Shown piece by piece: positions 28,720 through 38,770 of a stretch of 64,000 bases of DNA. Location of the stretch: positions 1 through 64,000 of the forward strand of contig CAJWLO010000012.1 of assembly GCA_913043235.1 (NCBI GenBank), given 5' to 3'. The DNA is from an uncultured Fidelibacterota bacterium. GTDB taxonomy: Bacteria > Fidelibacterota > Marinisomatia > Marinisomatales > UBA1611. The position numbers and the translations under genes were made by a program. Position 1 is the first letter of the stretch; the number at the start of each line of letters is the position of its first letter. The notes under the pieces were generated by a model. That model was not told the origin of the DNA. It saw only the letters and a program-made list of their open reading frames with translations, and did not search any database.

Positions 28720-30150
28720 ATGTATAACCAAAAATCCCTCTCCTTTTTCCAAACCATTCTCCCCATTCTATTCTTGGGGGGGCTCATCGTTTACGGCATG
28801 GTGCTTCGGCCCAAGGTCTTTGGCCAATCTGGTTTCCCTCTAGAAGTGACCTTTATGCTGGCAGCGGTTTTTGCCATTGGCGAACTCATGATCTTGGGTT
28901 TTACCTGGGGGGATATCCATCATGCCATCATTAAAAAACTGGCCCGTGGATTTCCTGCCATCCTGATCTTATTTTCAATTGGGGTGATCATCGGAACATG
29001 GATGGTCAGCGGTACTATTCCCATGCTAATCTATTACGGTATACGACTTATCAATCCGGCCTATATTTATCTTCTAGCATTCTTAATTCCCATTATTTTC
29101 TCTACATTAACCGGTACTTCCTGGGGGTCCATTGGTACTATAGGGGTAGTCATTATCGGAATTGCTGCAGTTATAGGTGCAAATCTTGGCATTACTGCCG
29201 GTGCCATTGTGGGTGGGGCATTCTTTGGAGATAAACTTTCGCCCTTATCTGACACAACAAATCTTGCGGCCATGGCCACGGATGTGGATATATATGATCA
29301 TATTCGATCCATGATGGTGACCACTCTCCCTTCTGCTATCATTGCGGGAACAATCTATTTTATTCTGGGATTTGTCTATCCACCAACCGGGAGTGAAATT
29401 GACACTCAACAGACAGGTCCCACATTGAATGCCATTGCATCGATGTTCAATTTCAATGGATCACTATTAATTCCACCTATCATTGTTTTGATTGGCTCTA
29501 TTCGGAAGATGGCCACCCTCCCCACATTGTTAACATCATCTATGTCTGCTGTATTGTTGGCCTTGATTTTTCAGCCTTATTCTTCTGCGGATGTCATGGC
29601 CGCCATCCATAAAGGTTTTGATACAAATATGGCATTTTGGGTGAACGATGTCCCCGCAAACATTCATACTTTATTCACACGGGGCGGACTGTATGAATTA
29701 AATGAGGCCATTATTTTCTCCATCATGGTATTTGTTTTCATCGGCACCATTGATCTCATTGATGCCATGCCCACCATTGTAGATCGTGTGTTTGGATTCA
29801 TCAAATCTCGTTCATCCCTCATCGTGTCCTCTCTGTTTGCCACGGCTTTTACCAATGGAATTACGTCGAATCAATCCGCCACCAGTTTCATTATTGGGGA
29901 TGCTTTTGGGAAGCGCTATGATCAAAGTGGTGTGAGCAGGAAGGTTTTATCCCGATCCATTGAAGATTATGGTACCATGTTTGAGAGTCTTGTTCCATGG
30001 CATGCCACGGCAATTTTTCTCACCACCACTTTAGGCGTAGCCTACGGGGATTACTGGCACTGGCAGTTGCTGTCCTTGATCAATTTGGTCATGGCGCCTG
30101 CTTTGGCTATTATAGGTAAAGGGTGTTTTTACGAGGAAAATAAAACATGA
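28720..30150 (+). CDS. NhaC family Na+/H+ antiporter
   Basis: GTSWGSIGTIGVVIIGIA, GDKLSPLSDTTNLAAMATDVDIYDHIR. Confidence 0.9.
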   Translation: MYNQKSLSFFQTILPILFLGGLIVYGMVLRPKVFGQSGFPLEVTFMLAAVFAIGELMILGFTWGDIHHAIIKKLARGFPAILILFSIGVIIGTWMVSGTIPMLIYYGIRLINPAYIYLLAFLIPIIFSTLTGTSWGSIGTIGVVIIGIAAVIGANLGITAGAIVGGAFFGDKLSPLSDTTNLAAMATDVDIYDHIRSMMVTTLPSAIIAGTIYFILGFVYPPTGSEIDTQQTGPTLNAIASMFNFNGSLLIPPIIVLIGSIRKMATLPTLLTSSMSAVLLALIFQPYSSADVMAAIHKGFDTNMAFWVNDVPANIHTLFTRGGLYELNEAIIFSIMVFVFIGTIDLIDAMPTIVDRVFGFIKSRSSLIVSSLFATAFTNGITSNQSATSFIIGDAFGKRYDQSGVSRKVLSRSIEDYGTMFESLVPWHATAIFLTTTLGVAYGDYWHWQLLSLINLVMAPALAIIGKGCFYEENKT

Positions 30151-30172
30151 AGGGTTGGTATTAAATTAAAAT

Positions 30173-30200
30173 GTAGAGGCTAAGCATGCCTAGCCTTTAC
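30173..30200. repeat. GTAG...CTAC-type intergenic palindrome
   Basis: GTAGAGGCTAAGCATGCCTAGCCTTTAC. Confidence 0.65.
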
Positions 30201-30218
30201 GATACGCAGCGGTATACT

Positions 30219-31394
30219 TTACAAAAACGTCTTCAAGGTCTTCAATAAATAATCCACATCTGCGTCTGTGTTATACCCATTAATGGATACCCGGAAACCA
30301 CTCTGACCATCCGGCGCCATGGTAGGCATTTCAATACCATGATCATGGTATAATGTTTCTTTAAATGCTACTGCATTATCAGATGGAAATAAAATCGTCG
30401 CCATCTGCCCCAACCAATCATCGGGACATATTTTAGGCAATCCCGTCATGGCCGTTACCTCATCCCGGATAGATCGCACCGTCTCCATAGATCGCTGCCG
30501 CACATCATCCCAATCATAGTCCGCCTGAAACTTGATCGCTTCGGGAACGGTGAAAAAGGCCGACATATCCCGAGTACCCTGCCACTGAAACACATTAATA
30601 AACCGACTCTCACCAGGTAATTGGGTGGAATCCTTAAATGCATCATACTCCTCGCCCCAGCCCCAACTTTTTACCATAGGCTGAATCCCATCCTGCAGTT
30701 TCCGTTTCACATAAAGGAATGAATTTCCTTTGGGGCAGCACAACCATTTATGGAGAGCACCTGTATAATAATCCGGATCTAATTCACGAATATTCAATGG
30801 AATGTGGGCCGGCACATGAGCGCCGTCAATGATTGTACAAATACCTCTAGCTTTTGCTTCGGCCATGATTTCTGGAATGGGCAAAATCATCCCCGTGCTA
30901 CTTGTAATCTGACTGATAAAAATGTATCGTGTATTTTTTGATGCATGGTTCCAGAATTCTTTGCAAAAAGTATCCGTATCCACAACTGGAAGTGTCATCT
31001 CTGCCTGAATATATTTGTATCCCCGCTGTTCTGCATCATAGACCCACATTCGATCGCAAGAACCGTATTCTAAATTGGTGGTAAGGACTTCATCTCCAGA
31101 CTGAAGGTCTAGATTATGGATCACGTGAGCGACAGCATGGGTAGGGTTATGGACGAAAATCACATCTTCCTTATGACAGTTGATATAATCTCCAAGGGCT
31201 TCCCGGGACCGTTCTAAGAATTCGTAGACTTTCTCTTGCATAAATTGAACAGGTTGAGTCTCTAGATCTGTCTGGTACTGCTGATAAGCTTTAAATACAG
31301 GTTTTGGGCAAGCACCATAGGAACCATGGTTCAGAAAAGTGATTTCTGGATCAAGCATGAATTGACTTTTTAATGCCGTTGGGAAATTATCCAT
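30219..31394 (-). CDS. Aminotransferase class V (isopenicillin N epimerase-like)
   Basis: FLNHGSYGACPKPVF; IIDGAHVPAHIPLNIRELDPDYYTGALHKWLCCPKG. Confidence 0.9.
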   Translation of the reverse strand: MDNFPTALKSQFMLDPEITFLNHGSYGACPKPVFKAYQQYQTDLETQPVQFMQEKVYEFLERSREALGDYINCHKEDVIFVHNPTHAVAHVIHNLDLQSGDEVLTTNLEYGSCDRMWVYDAEQRGYKYIQAEMTLPVVDTDTFCKEFWNHASKNTRYIFISQITSSTGMILPIPEIMAEAKARGICTIIDGAHVPAHIPLNIRELDPDYYTGALHKWLCCPKGNSFLYVKRKLQDGIQPMVKSWGWGEEYDAFKDSTQLPGESRFINVFQWQGTRDMSAFFTVPEAIKFQADYDWDDVRQRSMETVRSIRDEVTAMTGLPKICPDDWLGQMATILFPSDNAVAFKETLYHDHGIEMPTMAPDGQSGFRVSINGYNTDADVDYLLKTLKTFL

Positions 31395-31800
31395 TTTTTC
31401 TTCCTTCTCGCAGATAATATTCTATTGCCATTGAAATACTGATTCTTTGCGGTGTCAAAAAAATAAATGCAATCAAAAAGATCACTCCAATAATAACTGC
31501 AGATAGAGCTGAAATTATATCAATACCCAAATAGTAGATGGCAATAATTGGAAAGATAAATACTGCCCGATCTATAAATAGTAAAAATCCCCAAGAATCT
31601 CCTGGTTTTTCCACAAATTTTAGACCGCATTTACTGCAAGTTTCATTAATTCTAAAACGACTATGTCTTAGTGTTTTGTTTTCACACTGAGGACACCGCC
31701 CCGCCACGGATCTTGATATACATTTGAATAATTTCAAATAATTCTCTTTAGTTGAGGATAAAAAACTAATGCTGTTTGAATAAAGAAAAAAGCCCCACAA
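31387..31800 (-). CDS. DUF983-like zinc-ribbon membrane protein
   Basis: RCPQCENKTLRHSRFRINETCSKCGLKF plus two TM segments. Confidence 0.7.
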   Translation of the reverse strand: MWGFFLYSNSISFLSSTKENYLKLFKCISRSVAGRCPQCENKTLRHSRFRINETCSKCGLKFVEKPGDSWGFLLFIDRAVFIFPIIAIYYLGIDIISALSAVIIGVIFLIAFIFLTPQRISISMAIEYYLREGRKNG

Positions 31801-31816
31801 AAATGCAGGGCTTTTT
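31785..31816 (-). terminator. Rho-independent terminator (possibly bidirectional)
   Basis: aaaaagccccacaaaaatgcagggcttttt. Confidence 0.75.
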
Positions 31817-31833
31817 CAAAATAATATAAAAAA

Positions 31834-32574
31834 TTATTTTACCATGGTCTGAACTTCATTGGTAATGCCGTTTGTATACTTTGCGAGTACATCACCAACA
31901 TTTTTTTGGAAACTACCTTTACCGTTTATTCGATCATAATCATCTGCGAATCCATGTGGCAACCCTTGACGGTCACCTTCAAATTCTGTCCAGCTATCAA
32001 AAGGATAAACCAGCATAATATCTCCCAAAGGCGTACGAAAGGCGCTTTTGTAAACCCTTCTTGCAATTTTTGCATCGGTCTTTCTCAAGACATCAGCAAT
32101 CGAAGTCACAGCCTTTTCAACCTCCTGTAAAGCCCTCAGACCACCCTGTTTAACTAAAATTCGTTTCACCAATATATTTTGGCCTACAACTTCATTTTTT
32201 GGATTGTAAGTCATTTTTTCATCACGCACCATAAAGATATGATCTCTTTGTATCGCATACCGTTCTACATTTTTTTCCCAATCACGGATATGATCTTCTG
32301 ATAGATCTGAATCCATATGTGAAAACTTCATTGGGCCTATAGCCCAGCCATAAGTCCCTGAATTGGGCCCTGTATGGTTGTACCATAAATACGCTTTTGA
32401 ACCATTTCCCCCATTATGGTATTTTGCATTATGTTTTTTTACACCGTCTTGAAGTGCCAAATGTTCACCATTTCTTAATTCTAGAACAACTGTATTGAAC
32501 ATGATGTAGTCTTGAGCGAATAATGTTGCACACGTCAAAATAGGGATAAAAATCCCTACAATTCGTTTCATCAT
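31834..32574 (-). CDS. Hypothetical secreted protein
   Basis: Signal peptide then 225 aa soluble region. Confidence 0.7.
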   Translation of the reverse strand: MMKRIVGIFIPILTCATLFAQDYIMFNTVVLELRNGEHLALQDGVKKHNAKYHNGGNGSKAYLWYNHTGPNSGTYGWAIGPMKFSHMDSDLSEDHIRDWEKNVERYAIQRDHIFMVRDEKMTYNPKNEVVGQNILVKRILVKQGGLRALQEVEKAVTSIADVLRKTDAKIARRVYKSAFRTPLGDIMLVYPFDSWTEFEGDRQGLPHGFADDYDRINGKGSFQKNVGDVLAKYTNGITNEVQTMVK

Positions 32575-32600
32575 CGTTTACTCCTTTTTGTTAATGGTTT

Positions 32601-32628
32601 GTAGAAGCGAGACATGCCTCTCCCCTAC
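32601..32628. repeat. GTAG...CTAC-type intergenic palindrome (imperfect)
   Basis: GTAGAAGCGAGACATGCCTCTCCCCTAC. Confidence 0.55.
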
Positions 32629-32710
32629 GGGTAATTTCATTAGGGCCACCATAAGAGGTTATCAAGGTTGAGGACCTTAGAAGGTATGGTGACCCCAATT
32701 ATATTTTGTA

Positions 32711-33541
32711 TTATCTCTTATTTAGCTTAACCATATTATTAAAAAGACCAATGTCTCTATGGCCCCAACCATTATATTTATTTGATTTTGCAAACCAGGC
32801 CTGTCGCTCTTCATCATCTGGCCATGCATTAAGAATAGCTTCCCGATTAATTGATGTATTGTCTGCATCTGCGATGTTGGCATATTCCGTTACTACAATA
32901 ATTGGCGTATCTCCATCACCCAGAGAACCTGACCAGTAGTGCCTTAGCTCCATCCAGCTTAGTATCTTATCATTTTTCATAATCACTTTTTCAAAATATT
33001 CATCTCTTAGGGCTTCCCGCTCTGCACCTGAGCCGCCTTCTACCTCACTCATAGGTTTTAAGTATAATTCCATAATGACAACTATTGTGTTTTCATTTTG
33101 ACTTTTTTTGTGTCGTTTGACTCTACTTGCTACAAGTTCGGTAACCATAACATCTTTATGATAACCCGTGTAATATTTTGAATATGCTCCAAAAAACTCT
33201 CTCCGTTTTTCTTCATTTGGCCAAGCTTTTCGACGCATAGCTCCAGCATTAGCCTGGCTCTCATCGGCATCAGCAATAGATTTCCATTCAGCTATTTGTA
33301 AAATATCATTTCCAGAACCAGTCCAACGATGGGTGAGAAACTTAAAACTCCTTAAGTTCTCATCAAGGCGGTTCATCTTGGAAAAATATTCTTCTGCTTT
33401 TTCTGCCCAATCTTGAGTACTACCATCAGGGTTCTGTTTAAATTGATATTTGGATATAGTGACTACATAATTATCGGGGTTATACTGGCCAAACAAACAT
33501 ATTGTCATAATGGCCCATACGATTAGGGTTCTCATTTTCAT
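32711..33541 (-). CDS. Secreted protein with internally duplicated domain
   Basis: EWKSIADADESQANAGAMRRKAWPNEEKRREFF vs TEYANIADADNTSINREAILNAWPDDEERQAWF. Confidence 0.75.
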   Translation of the reverse strand: MKMRTLIVWAIMTICLFGQYNPDNYVVTISKYQFKQNPDGSTQDWAEKAEEYFSKMNRLDENLRSFKFLTHRWTGSGNDILQIAEWKSIADADESQANAGAMRRKAWPNEEKRREFFGAYSKYYTGYHKDVMVTELVASRVKRHKKSQNENTIVVIMELYLKPMSEVEGGSGAEREALRDEYFEKVIMKNDKILSWMELRHYWSGSLGDGDTPIIVVTEYANIADADNTSINREAILNAWPDDEERQAWFAKSNKYNGWGHRDIGLFNNMVKLNKR

Positions 33542-33910
33542 GGGGGTTTCCTTTTTGTTTATTGATTAAATGATAAGGTGCTGGCTTATAGTCTATGGAT
33601 AGAACCTTTGTGGGGTCCATGTGTGGAAGTTTGGGAATCGAGAGTGGGTTTTAGATGGTAATGTAGGGCCGGGATGTATAGGAGTCGACCCGTTGATGAA
33701 TCCCCCGAGTTTGCTGCAATAATTTTGCATTAAAACTCCTGATTCAAATATTTCAAGCCTGCTAGCTCTGATAAAGTATAAAGATGAATTTAAGCTTAAG
33801 TCAATAGCGAATCAGCCTTTAATATTAAAGGCCACCATTAAAAAGCCCCAACCGTTTTCGCTCTCAATTCGATAGGATGGGGCTTTAATCATCTCAGGTT
33901 ATTTGTTATG

Positions 33911-33937
33911 GTAGAGACTTACCATGCTACGCCTCTA
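33911..33937. repeat. GTAG...CTAC-type intergenic palindrome (imperfect)
   Basis: GTAGAGACTTACCATGCTACGCCTCTA. Confidence 0.5.
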
Positions 33938-33947
33938 TTTGGTCATT

Positions 33948-34316
33948 TTATTTTTTGCTATAGGTGTAAAACAGTCCGGAGAAAATAAGCCAAACTGCCT
34001 GTTCGCCATAAAATGCACCGGTTGCTGGTAAATTACCAGCAAACACATGGTAAACATTTAAAACAACAGGAATTAAAGCCATAAAGACAAAGATTGATCC
34101 AACATGAGTTAAGTTTTCTCCTGCCCAATCAGGAAGTTTCCAAACCACAAAAGCGAACATGGCTTGGACCATGGCCGTAAATGTAAACATAATTCTAACT
34201 GCTTCATTATACTCCATTCCAAAGCTATCCATCATGGCTTCTGGTGAAACCAGACCACCCAATGTGAATAGTACAAGAAATCCTGCAAAAATACGGAATA
34301 CAAGTTTAAGATTCAT
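33948..34316 (-). CDS. Small integral membrane protein
   Basis: 122 aa, four hydrophobic segments. Confidence 0.7.
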   Translation of the reverse strand: MNLKLVFRIFAGFLVLFTLGGLVSPEAMMDSFGMEYNEAVRIMFTFTAMVQAMFAFVVWKLPDWAGENLTHVGSIFVFMALIPVVLNVYHVFAGNLPATGAFYGEQAVWLIFSGLFYTYSKK

Positions 34317-34370
34317 ATAATCCTCATTTGTTTATTGATTTGATGATCCAAAAAATCATTTTTTAGTTTT

Positions 34371-34784
34371 TTAAGAAGCAAAATATCCAATTGTAATTAA
34401 CCCAGAAAAAATAAATAGAGGTGGAATAGGAATATCGTCCATAAATCCACGCAATTTACCTGATATAATTGTTGCCATAATCACAGCTAATCCAATTTGA
34501 AGTCCAGTCAAAAGTATTGTGGCAGAATCGTTAGGTAAATTCCTACAATAAACTGCAATAATACCAACCGCTATAAAAGCTCCACCAATAACAATTCGCA
34601 TGGCTGCACCAGGATTGACCGCAGCTTCATGTAAATCACCCATTACAATTTGATTAAATTTCTTTGGCATTAGGTTTTTTACTAGGCCAAGTAAAATCAT
34701 AACGCTGCCAATAATGGTTAGGGCTACACTGGTATCCATGTGATACTCCTTATGTTGGTTTGGTATGGAGAAATAGGCAGACAT
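34371..34784 (-). CDS. Small integral membrane protein
   Basis: 137 aa; probable internal start at MDTSVALTIIGSVMIL. Confidence 0.7.
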   Translation of the reverse strand: MSAYFSIPNQHKEYHMDTSVALTIIGSVMILLGLVKNLMPKKFNQIVMGDLHEAAVNPGAAMRIVIGGAFIAVGIIAVYCRNLPNDSATILLTGLQIGLAVIMATIISGKLRGFMDDIPIPPLFIFSGLITIGYFAS

Positions 34785-34926
34785 CGCGAGTGAACCCCTC
34801 GGAAGCTAATCCCTCGATTGGTTCGAATAAATGTATGAATATGTTGCCTAAATGATTGGTTAACAGATATTACTGCTTACCATAAAATAGACCGGGTACA
34901 GTCAGGATGTCAATAAATATTACTGA

Positions 34927-35489
34927 TTAGCGAAACAGGATGGGAATGCCCACATAGCAGGAATACAATAGATAATTATCAAATTGATCCAGGGTTGCTG
35001 CTTCAAGAATAAGTGTATCATTAAACATTATTGCCGGGATATTGATTGTTGTACTAACCATGCCGCTATCATTTAAAATTGAAGAGGTGGGCACCATAAT
35101 TGGCTTGAATTTTGAAGTATCTCCATTATATGTCACATTGAGTCGCCATTAATATATGTCCATTCATCATCAACAAAACGACGTTTTCGATAATAACCTG
35201 AAGTGTCATCATCTAATGTACATAGGTTGCTATGCCAATTCAGTTGGATATCGTCTAAATCATCATATTCGAAGGATTGGTAATCACGAGTACCCAAATA
35301 GGCATAGACACGATGAGTTGCTTGTTCTGACTGGCTCGAGGGGTTCAAAATATAATATCCAGCACTATTCTGCGGAATTTGGGTAACAAAATGAGAATCA
35401 ACTCTTTACCTGTCCGTTAATCCCACCACACACATGAAATTAAAAGGCAACTAGCTATAATGAGCAAATTACGTATCATCATCAACATC
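34927..35489 (-). pseudogene. Frameshifted lipoprotein gene remnant
   Basis: Lipoprotein leader MMIRNLLIIASCLLISC then stop; body continues in other frames (VDSHFVTQIPQNSAGYYILNPSSQ...TYINGDSM* then VTYNGDTSKFKPIMV...). Confidence 0.65.
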
Positions 35490-35606
35490 CTCTACGCGGA
35501 TGAAGTCTTTGAGGCTCCATCCTTTTTCTGCGACGATCCGTTTGATACTGAGGAGGCCAATCACGATAAGGATAATCCAAAAGATTTGAACGGCAGAAAA
35601 GTTCAT
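35469..35606 (-). CDS. 45-aa single-pass membrane protein
   Basis: Manual translation MNFSAVQIFWIILIVIGLLSIKRIVAEKGWSLKDFIRVEDVDDDT; overlaps the start of the pseudogene. Confidence 0.5.
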   Translation of the reverse strand: MNFSAVQIFWIILIVIGLLSIKRIVAEKGWSLKDFIRVEDVDDDT

Positions 35607-35685
35607 TAAAAAAAATTGCTCATGTCATCAAAAATCAATTTTAAAATTACGAGGGTATTACCCAAAAAGTTGGTCATTGCATTAA

Positions 35686-37119
35686 TTATTTTTGAGAAAT
35701 AGGTGGCGGTCCCGGAGGAATCATTGGCTCATATTTAGTAGATCCTTTTCTCTCCTTAAACTCTGCTTTTACTTCTTTCACCAGTTGTGGATTTTCAAAT
35801 AAATCTACCATGGTCATACCTAAAGCCTTTGATGCATGAATCAATCCTTTGTGACCAATAGACATTCCTGTGCAAGCCACTACTGCCCAAGAATGCCAAG
35901 GGGCATCTTTCGGCGCCACCGGCGTTGAGAGCCGCACAACAGGAACAATTTGACTAACATCCCCTACATCCGTAGAACCACCCTGCGCGGGCATGGTCTC
36001 TTTAATAGGATGAATGATACCATCCATTCCTACTTCCGGCTTGCCTGTTTCACGCTGGATGGCCTTCGCATATTCGTCTTCTGATTTGGTGTAAGTAATT
36101 GGTCCAAGCATTTCAAAATTACTTTGAATGGCTTGTGCACCGCGGCGATTGGGTAAAATTTCATAAATTCCTGAAATAAGCTGAATCTCATGTTCCACTT
36201 CGGCCATGAGTGCCCCGGCGGCAGCCATTTTCTTTACACGCTCATACACCACGTTCAAACTCTCCCGATCATTCTCTCTCACACGAACCCAAATTTGGGC
36301 CTTGTCCGGGACTACGTTCACCACATCACCAGCTTTTTCAATTTGGTAGTGAATCCGGGCTGTGGGTTTGATATGCTCTCGATAATAATTGATGCCTGTG
36401 GTAAAGAGCTCCATCCCATCCACAGCACTGAATCCATTGAATGGATCTGCAGAGGCATGGGCGGTTTTCCCAGTGAATTTTACGCGAAAGTCAATGAGGG
36501 CCTTGCTACTCTGAGTGGCCGCTTCCATATCGGCACCGGGATGCCAATCCATACATACATCTAAGTCATTAAATAGGCCGGCTCGGGCGAACCAAACTTT
36601 ACCAAAAATGGTCTCTTCAGCGGGCGTACCGTAAAATACAATTGTCCCTTTCAGTTTACCTTTGGCCATCAATTCTTTAATGGCGATGGCGGCACCAAGA
36701 CTACCGGTTCCATAAATATTATGCCCACACCCGTGGCCTGGAGCGCCTTCAACAAGGGCTTCTTTTGTGGCTTGCTGTTTTTGTGATATTCCTGCGTTAG
36801 CATCAAATTCACCAAGGATACCAATCCGCGGACGGCCTGAACCATAGGTGGCGATGAAAGCAGTGGGCATCCCGGCCACACCCCGTTCTACACTGAAGCC
36901 GTTCTTTTCTGCATAGTCCGCTAAAATTTTTGAGGACTTATATTCTTCAAGTGCCAACTCAGCATTATGCCAAATGGCATCACTAATTTTGATAAGGGCT
37001 TCACGGTGTTTATCGATAGATTTGTCGATGGCCTTCTTGTTCTTGGACCAATCATCGCTAGCGATGAGCATGGTCGAGCCTAAAAAGATGATAAAAATTG
37101 ATTTCATTAATCTTAACAT
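35686..37119 (-). CDS. M20-family amidohydrolase (AbgB-like)
   Basis: GILGEFDANAG, GHGCGHNIYGTGSLGAAIAIKELM, MDWHPG, GGSTDVGDVSQIVP. Confidence 0.9.
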   Translation of the reverse strand: MLRLMKSIFIIFLGSTMLIASDDWSKNKKAIDKSIDKHREALIKISDAIWHNAELALEEYKSSKILADYAEKNGFSVERGVAGMPTAFIATYGSGRPRIGILGEFDANAGISQKQQATKEALVEGAPGHGCGHNIYGTGSLGAAIAIKELMAKGKLKGTIVFYGTPAEETIFGKVWFARAGLFNDLDVCMDWHPGADMEAATQSSKALIDFRVKFTGKTAHASADPFNGFSAVDGMELFTTGINYYREHIKPTARIHYQIEKAGDVVNVVPDKAQIWVRVRENDRESLNVVYERVKKMAAAGALMAEVEHEIQLISGIYEILPNRRGAQAIQSNFEMLGPITYTKSEDEYAKAIQRETGKPEVGMDGIIHPIKETMPAQGGSTDVGDVSQIVPVVRLSTPVAPKDAPWHSWAVVACTGMSIGHKGLIHASKALGMTMVDLFENPQLVKEVKAEFKERKGSTKYEPMIPPGPPPISQK

Positions 37120-37233
37120 TGCTAACCTCCTTTAGTCAAAAAATCCGATTAAAATTACATTAATTATTTTTCGTATATCATACCTAAGACAAATACAGAT
37201 CAATAAGAATGACATATTGATTTAACATTTCAT

Positions 37234-38754
37234 TTAATTCCCCTTCCGAGGGAGTTTTTCATCGAGCATTGCTGTATGATATACGAATGATGCCACAATT
37301 ACAGCATTTTTTTTGATATCGTCAATTGGAATTGTATCAAAAAAATCTAAATTGGTGTGGCCGCCAGTACCACCAACACGATCCTGAAGAAATTGAAAGG
37401 CAGGTAAACCGGCCCGGTCAAAAGGGATGTGATCTGTGCTGCCCACACTTTGAGATGCAATAGTATTCATCTGTAAATCCTTGAATGGGCGTATCCATGA
37501 AGTGAATGCTTCTCGCACATATTCATTGTCCTGTAAGTAAATACCTCTATATTGTCCAGGTCCGTAGTCTTGGTTAAAGTAAGCTGAAAATTTATCATAG
37601 CCAGTTTTCTTTCCCACATCTGGATCATTTGGATTCCCAAAATGTTTATTTACATACTCCCTGGAGCCATGGAGCCCCTGCTCTTCTCCAGACCAGAGTG
37701 CAATGCGGATGGTACGCCTTGGCTGCGCGCCTATCGCCTTTAATATACGCATGGCTTCGAGCATAACTGCTACTCCAGATGTATTGTCTGAGGCATTTGG
37801 GCTTGCATGCCACGTATCAAAATGAGCACCTAACATTACCATTTCATCTTTTAAATCAGTCCCAGAAATCTCACCCAACACATTACGTGCTTCCCGGCGT
37901 TTTCTTCCAATTTCCGTTTGAATTTCAATATCAATTTTTACGGGAATATCCCGTTCTGTAATCCGCACCATACGGTTATAATGTTCAGGCGTGACGGCAA
38001 CAATAGGCAGATGATCTGTTGTTCCTTTTCGATCCCATTTATCCTTTTTTGCTCCGGGTCGGGCAAACCCTCTTACAGCGGCGATCCAACCACTGGGGGA
38101 TTCCAGTATCACAGCAACACCTTCAGCTTTGAAGAATGCATTTCGTTCCTCGGAACCAACTAAGTCTGGATTGACAGGTCCACGAGGACCTCTGGGAGGT
38201 TTTGGAAGAGGCTTTTCTGAAATAGCTTTCAACTGTTCTTCCGTATAGCGCTCAATTCCATCACGGTAACGATTCTGATCAATTGAAACCTGGGGCGAAG
38301 CTAAAACAGCTTTTCCTCTCAATTGTCCGCGATACCTATCTAAGTCAGCTTTTGTCTTAATATCAGTTCTTACAACTTCAAGTTTTTGTCTACCATTAAT
38401 ACCCGGCGTATGGGCGATAGGATACCCCACCATGGTCTGGTAATCAGGTTCAATCATATGGAGAGAGAAAAAGGTATTATCCCAGCTCACACCATAATCC
38501 ATAAAGGGTTCTATTTCAATATTTCTAAGCCCGATGCGCTGCATTTCCTTGACTGCCCAATCCTGAGCTCGGCGCATATCTTCCGAATTGGTGAGGCGTG
38601 CACCCAGAACATCGGTCATATAGGACAATGTATTGGCAATTTCTGAACGCAGAAAACCTTCTTCTCGAATTTTTGCCACAACCTCCCATTCAACAGGATA
38701 GCTTTCTTGAGCATTAAGCCATGAAGTACAAAAAATAAAGAATAATTTTTTCAT
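37234..38754 (-). CDS. M28 family peptidase
   Basis: VMLGAHFDTWHASPNASDNTSGVAVMLEAMRILK, LWSGEEQGLHGSREYV, STDHIPFDRAGLPAFQFLQD. Confidence 0.93.
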   Translation of the reverse strand: MKKLFFIFCTSWLNAQESYPVEWEVVAKIREEGFLRSEIANTLSYMTDVLGARLTNSEDMRRAQDWAVKEMQRIGLRNIEIEPFMDYGVSWDNTFFSLHMIEPDYQTMVGYPIAHTPGINGRQKLEVVRTDIKTKADLDRYRGQLRGKAVLASPQVSIDQNRYRDGIERYTEEQLKAISEKPLPKPPRGPRGPVNPDLVGSEERNAFFKAEGVAVILESPSGWIAAVRGFARPGAKKDKWDRKGTTDHLPIVAVTPEHYNRMVRITERDIPVKIDIEIQTEIGRKRREARNVLGEISGTDLKDEMVMLGAHFDTWHASPNASDNTSGVAVMLEAMRILKAIGAQPRRTIRIALWSGEEQGLHGSREYVNKHFGNPNDPDVGKKTGYDKFSAYFNQDYGPGQYRGIYLQDNEYVREAFTSWIRPFKDLQMNTIASQSVGSTDHIPFDRAGLPAFQFLQDRVGGTGGHTNLDFFDTIPIDDIKKNAVIVASFVYHTAMLDEKLPRKGN

Positions 38755-38770
38755 AATTTAGAATTTCAAA

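Noticed and set aside
36190-36564. Antisense ORFs within peptidase genes (e.g. 36190-36564, 38386-38646, 39109-39372)
   Set aside because: Opposite or shifted relative to confident peptidase frames; no motifs.
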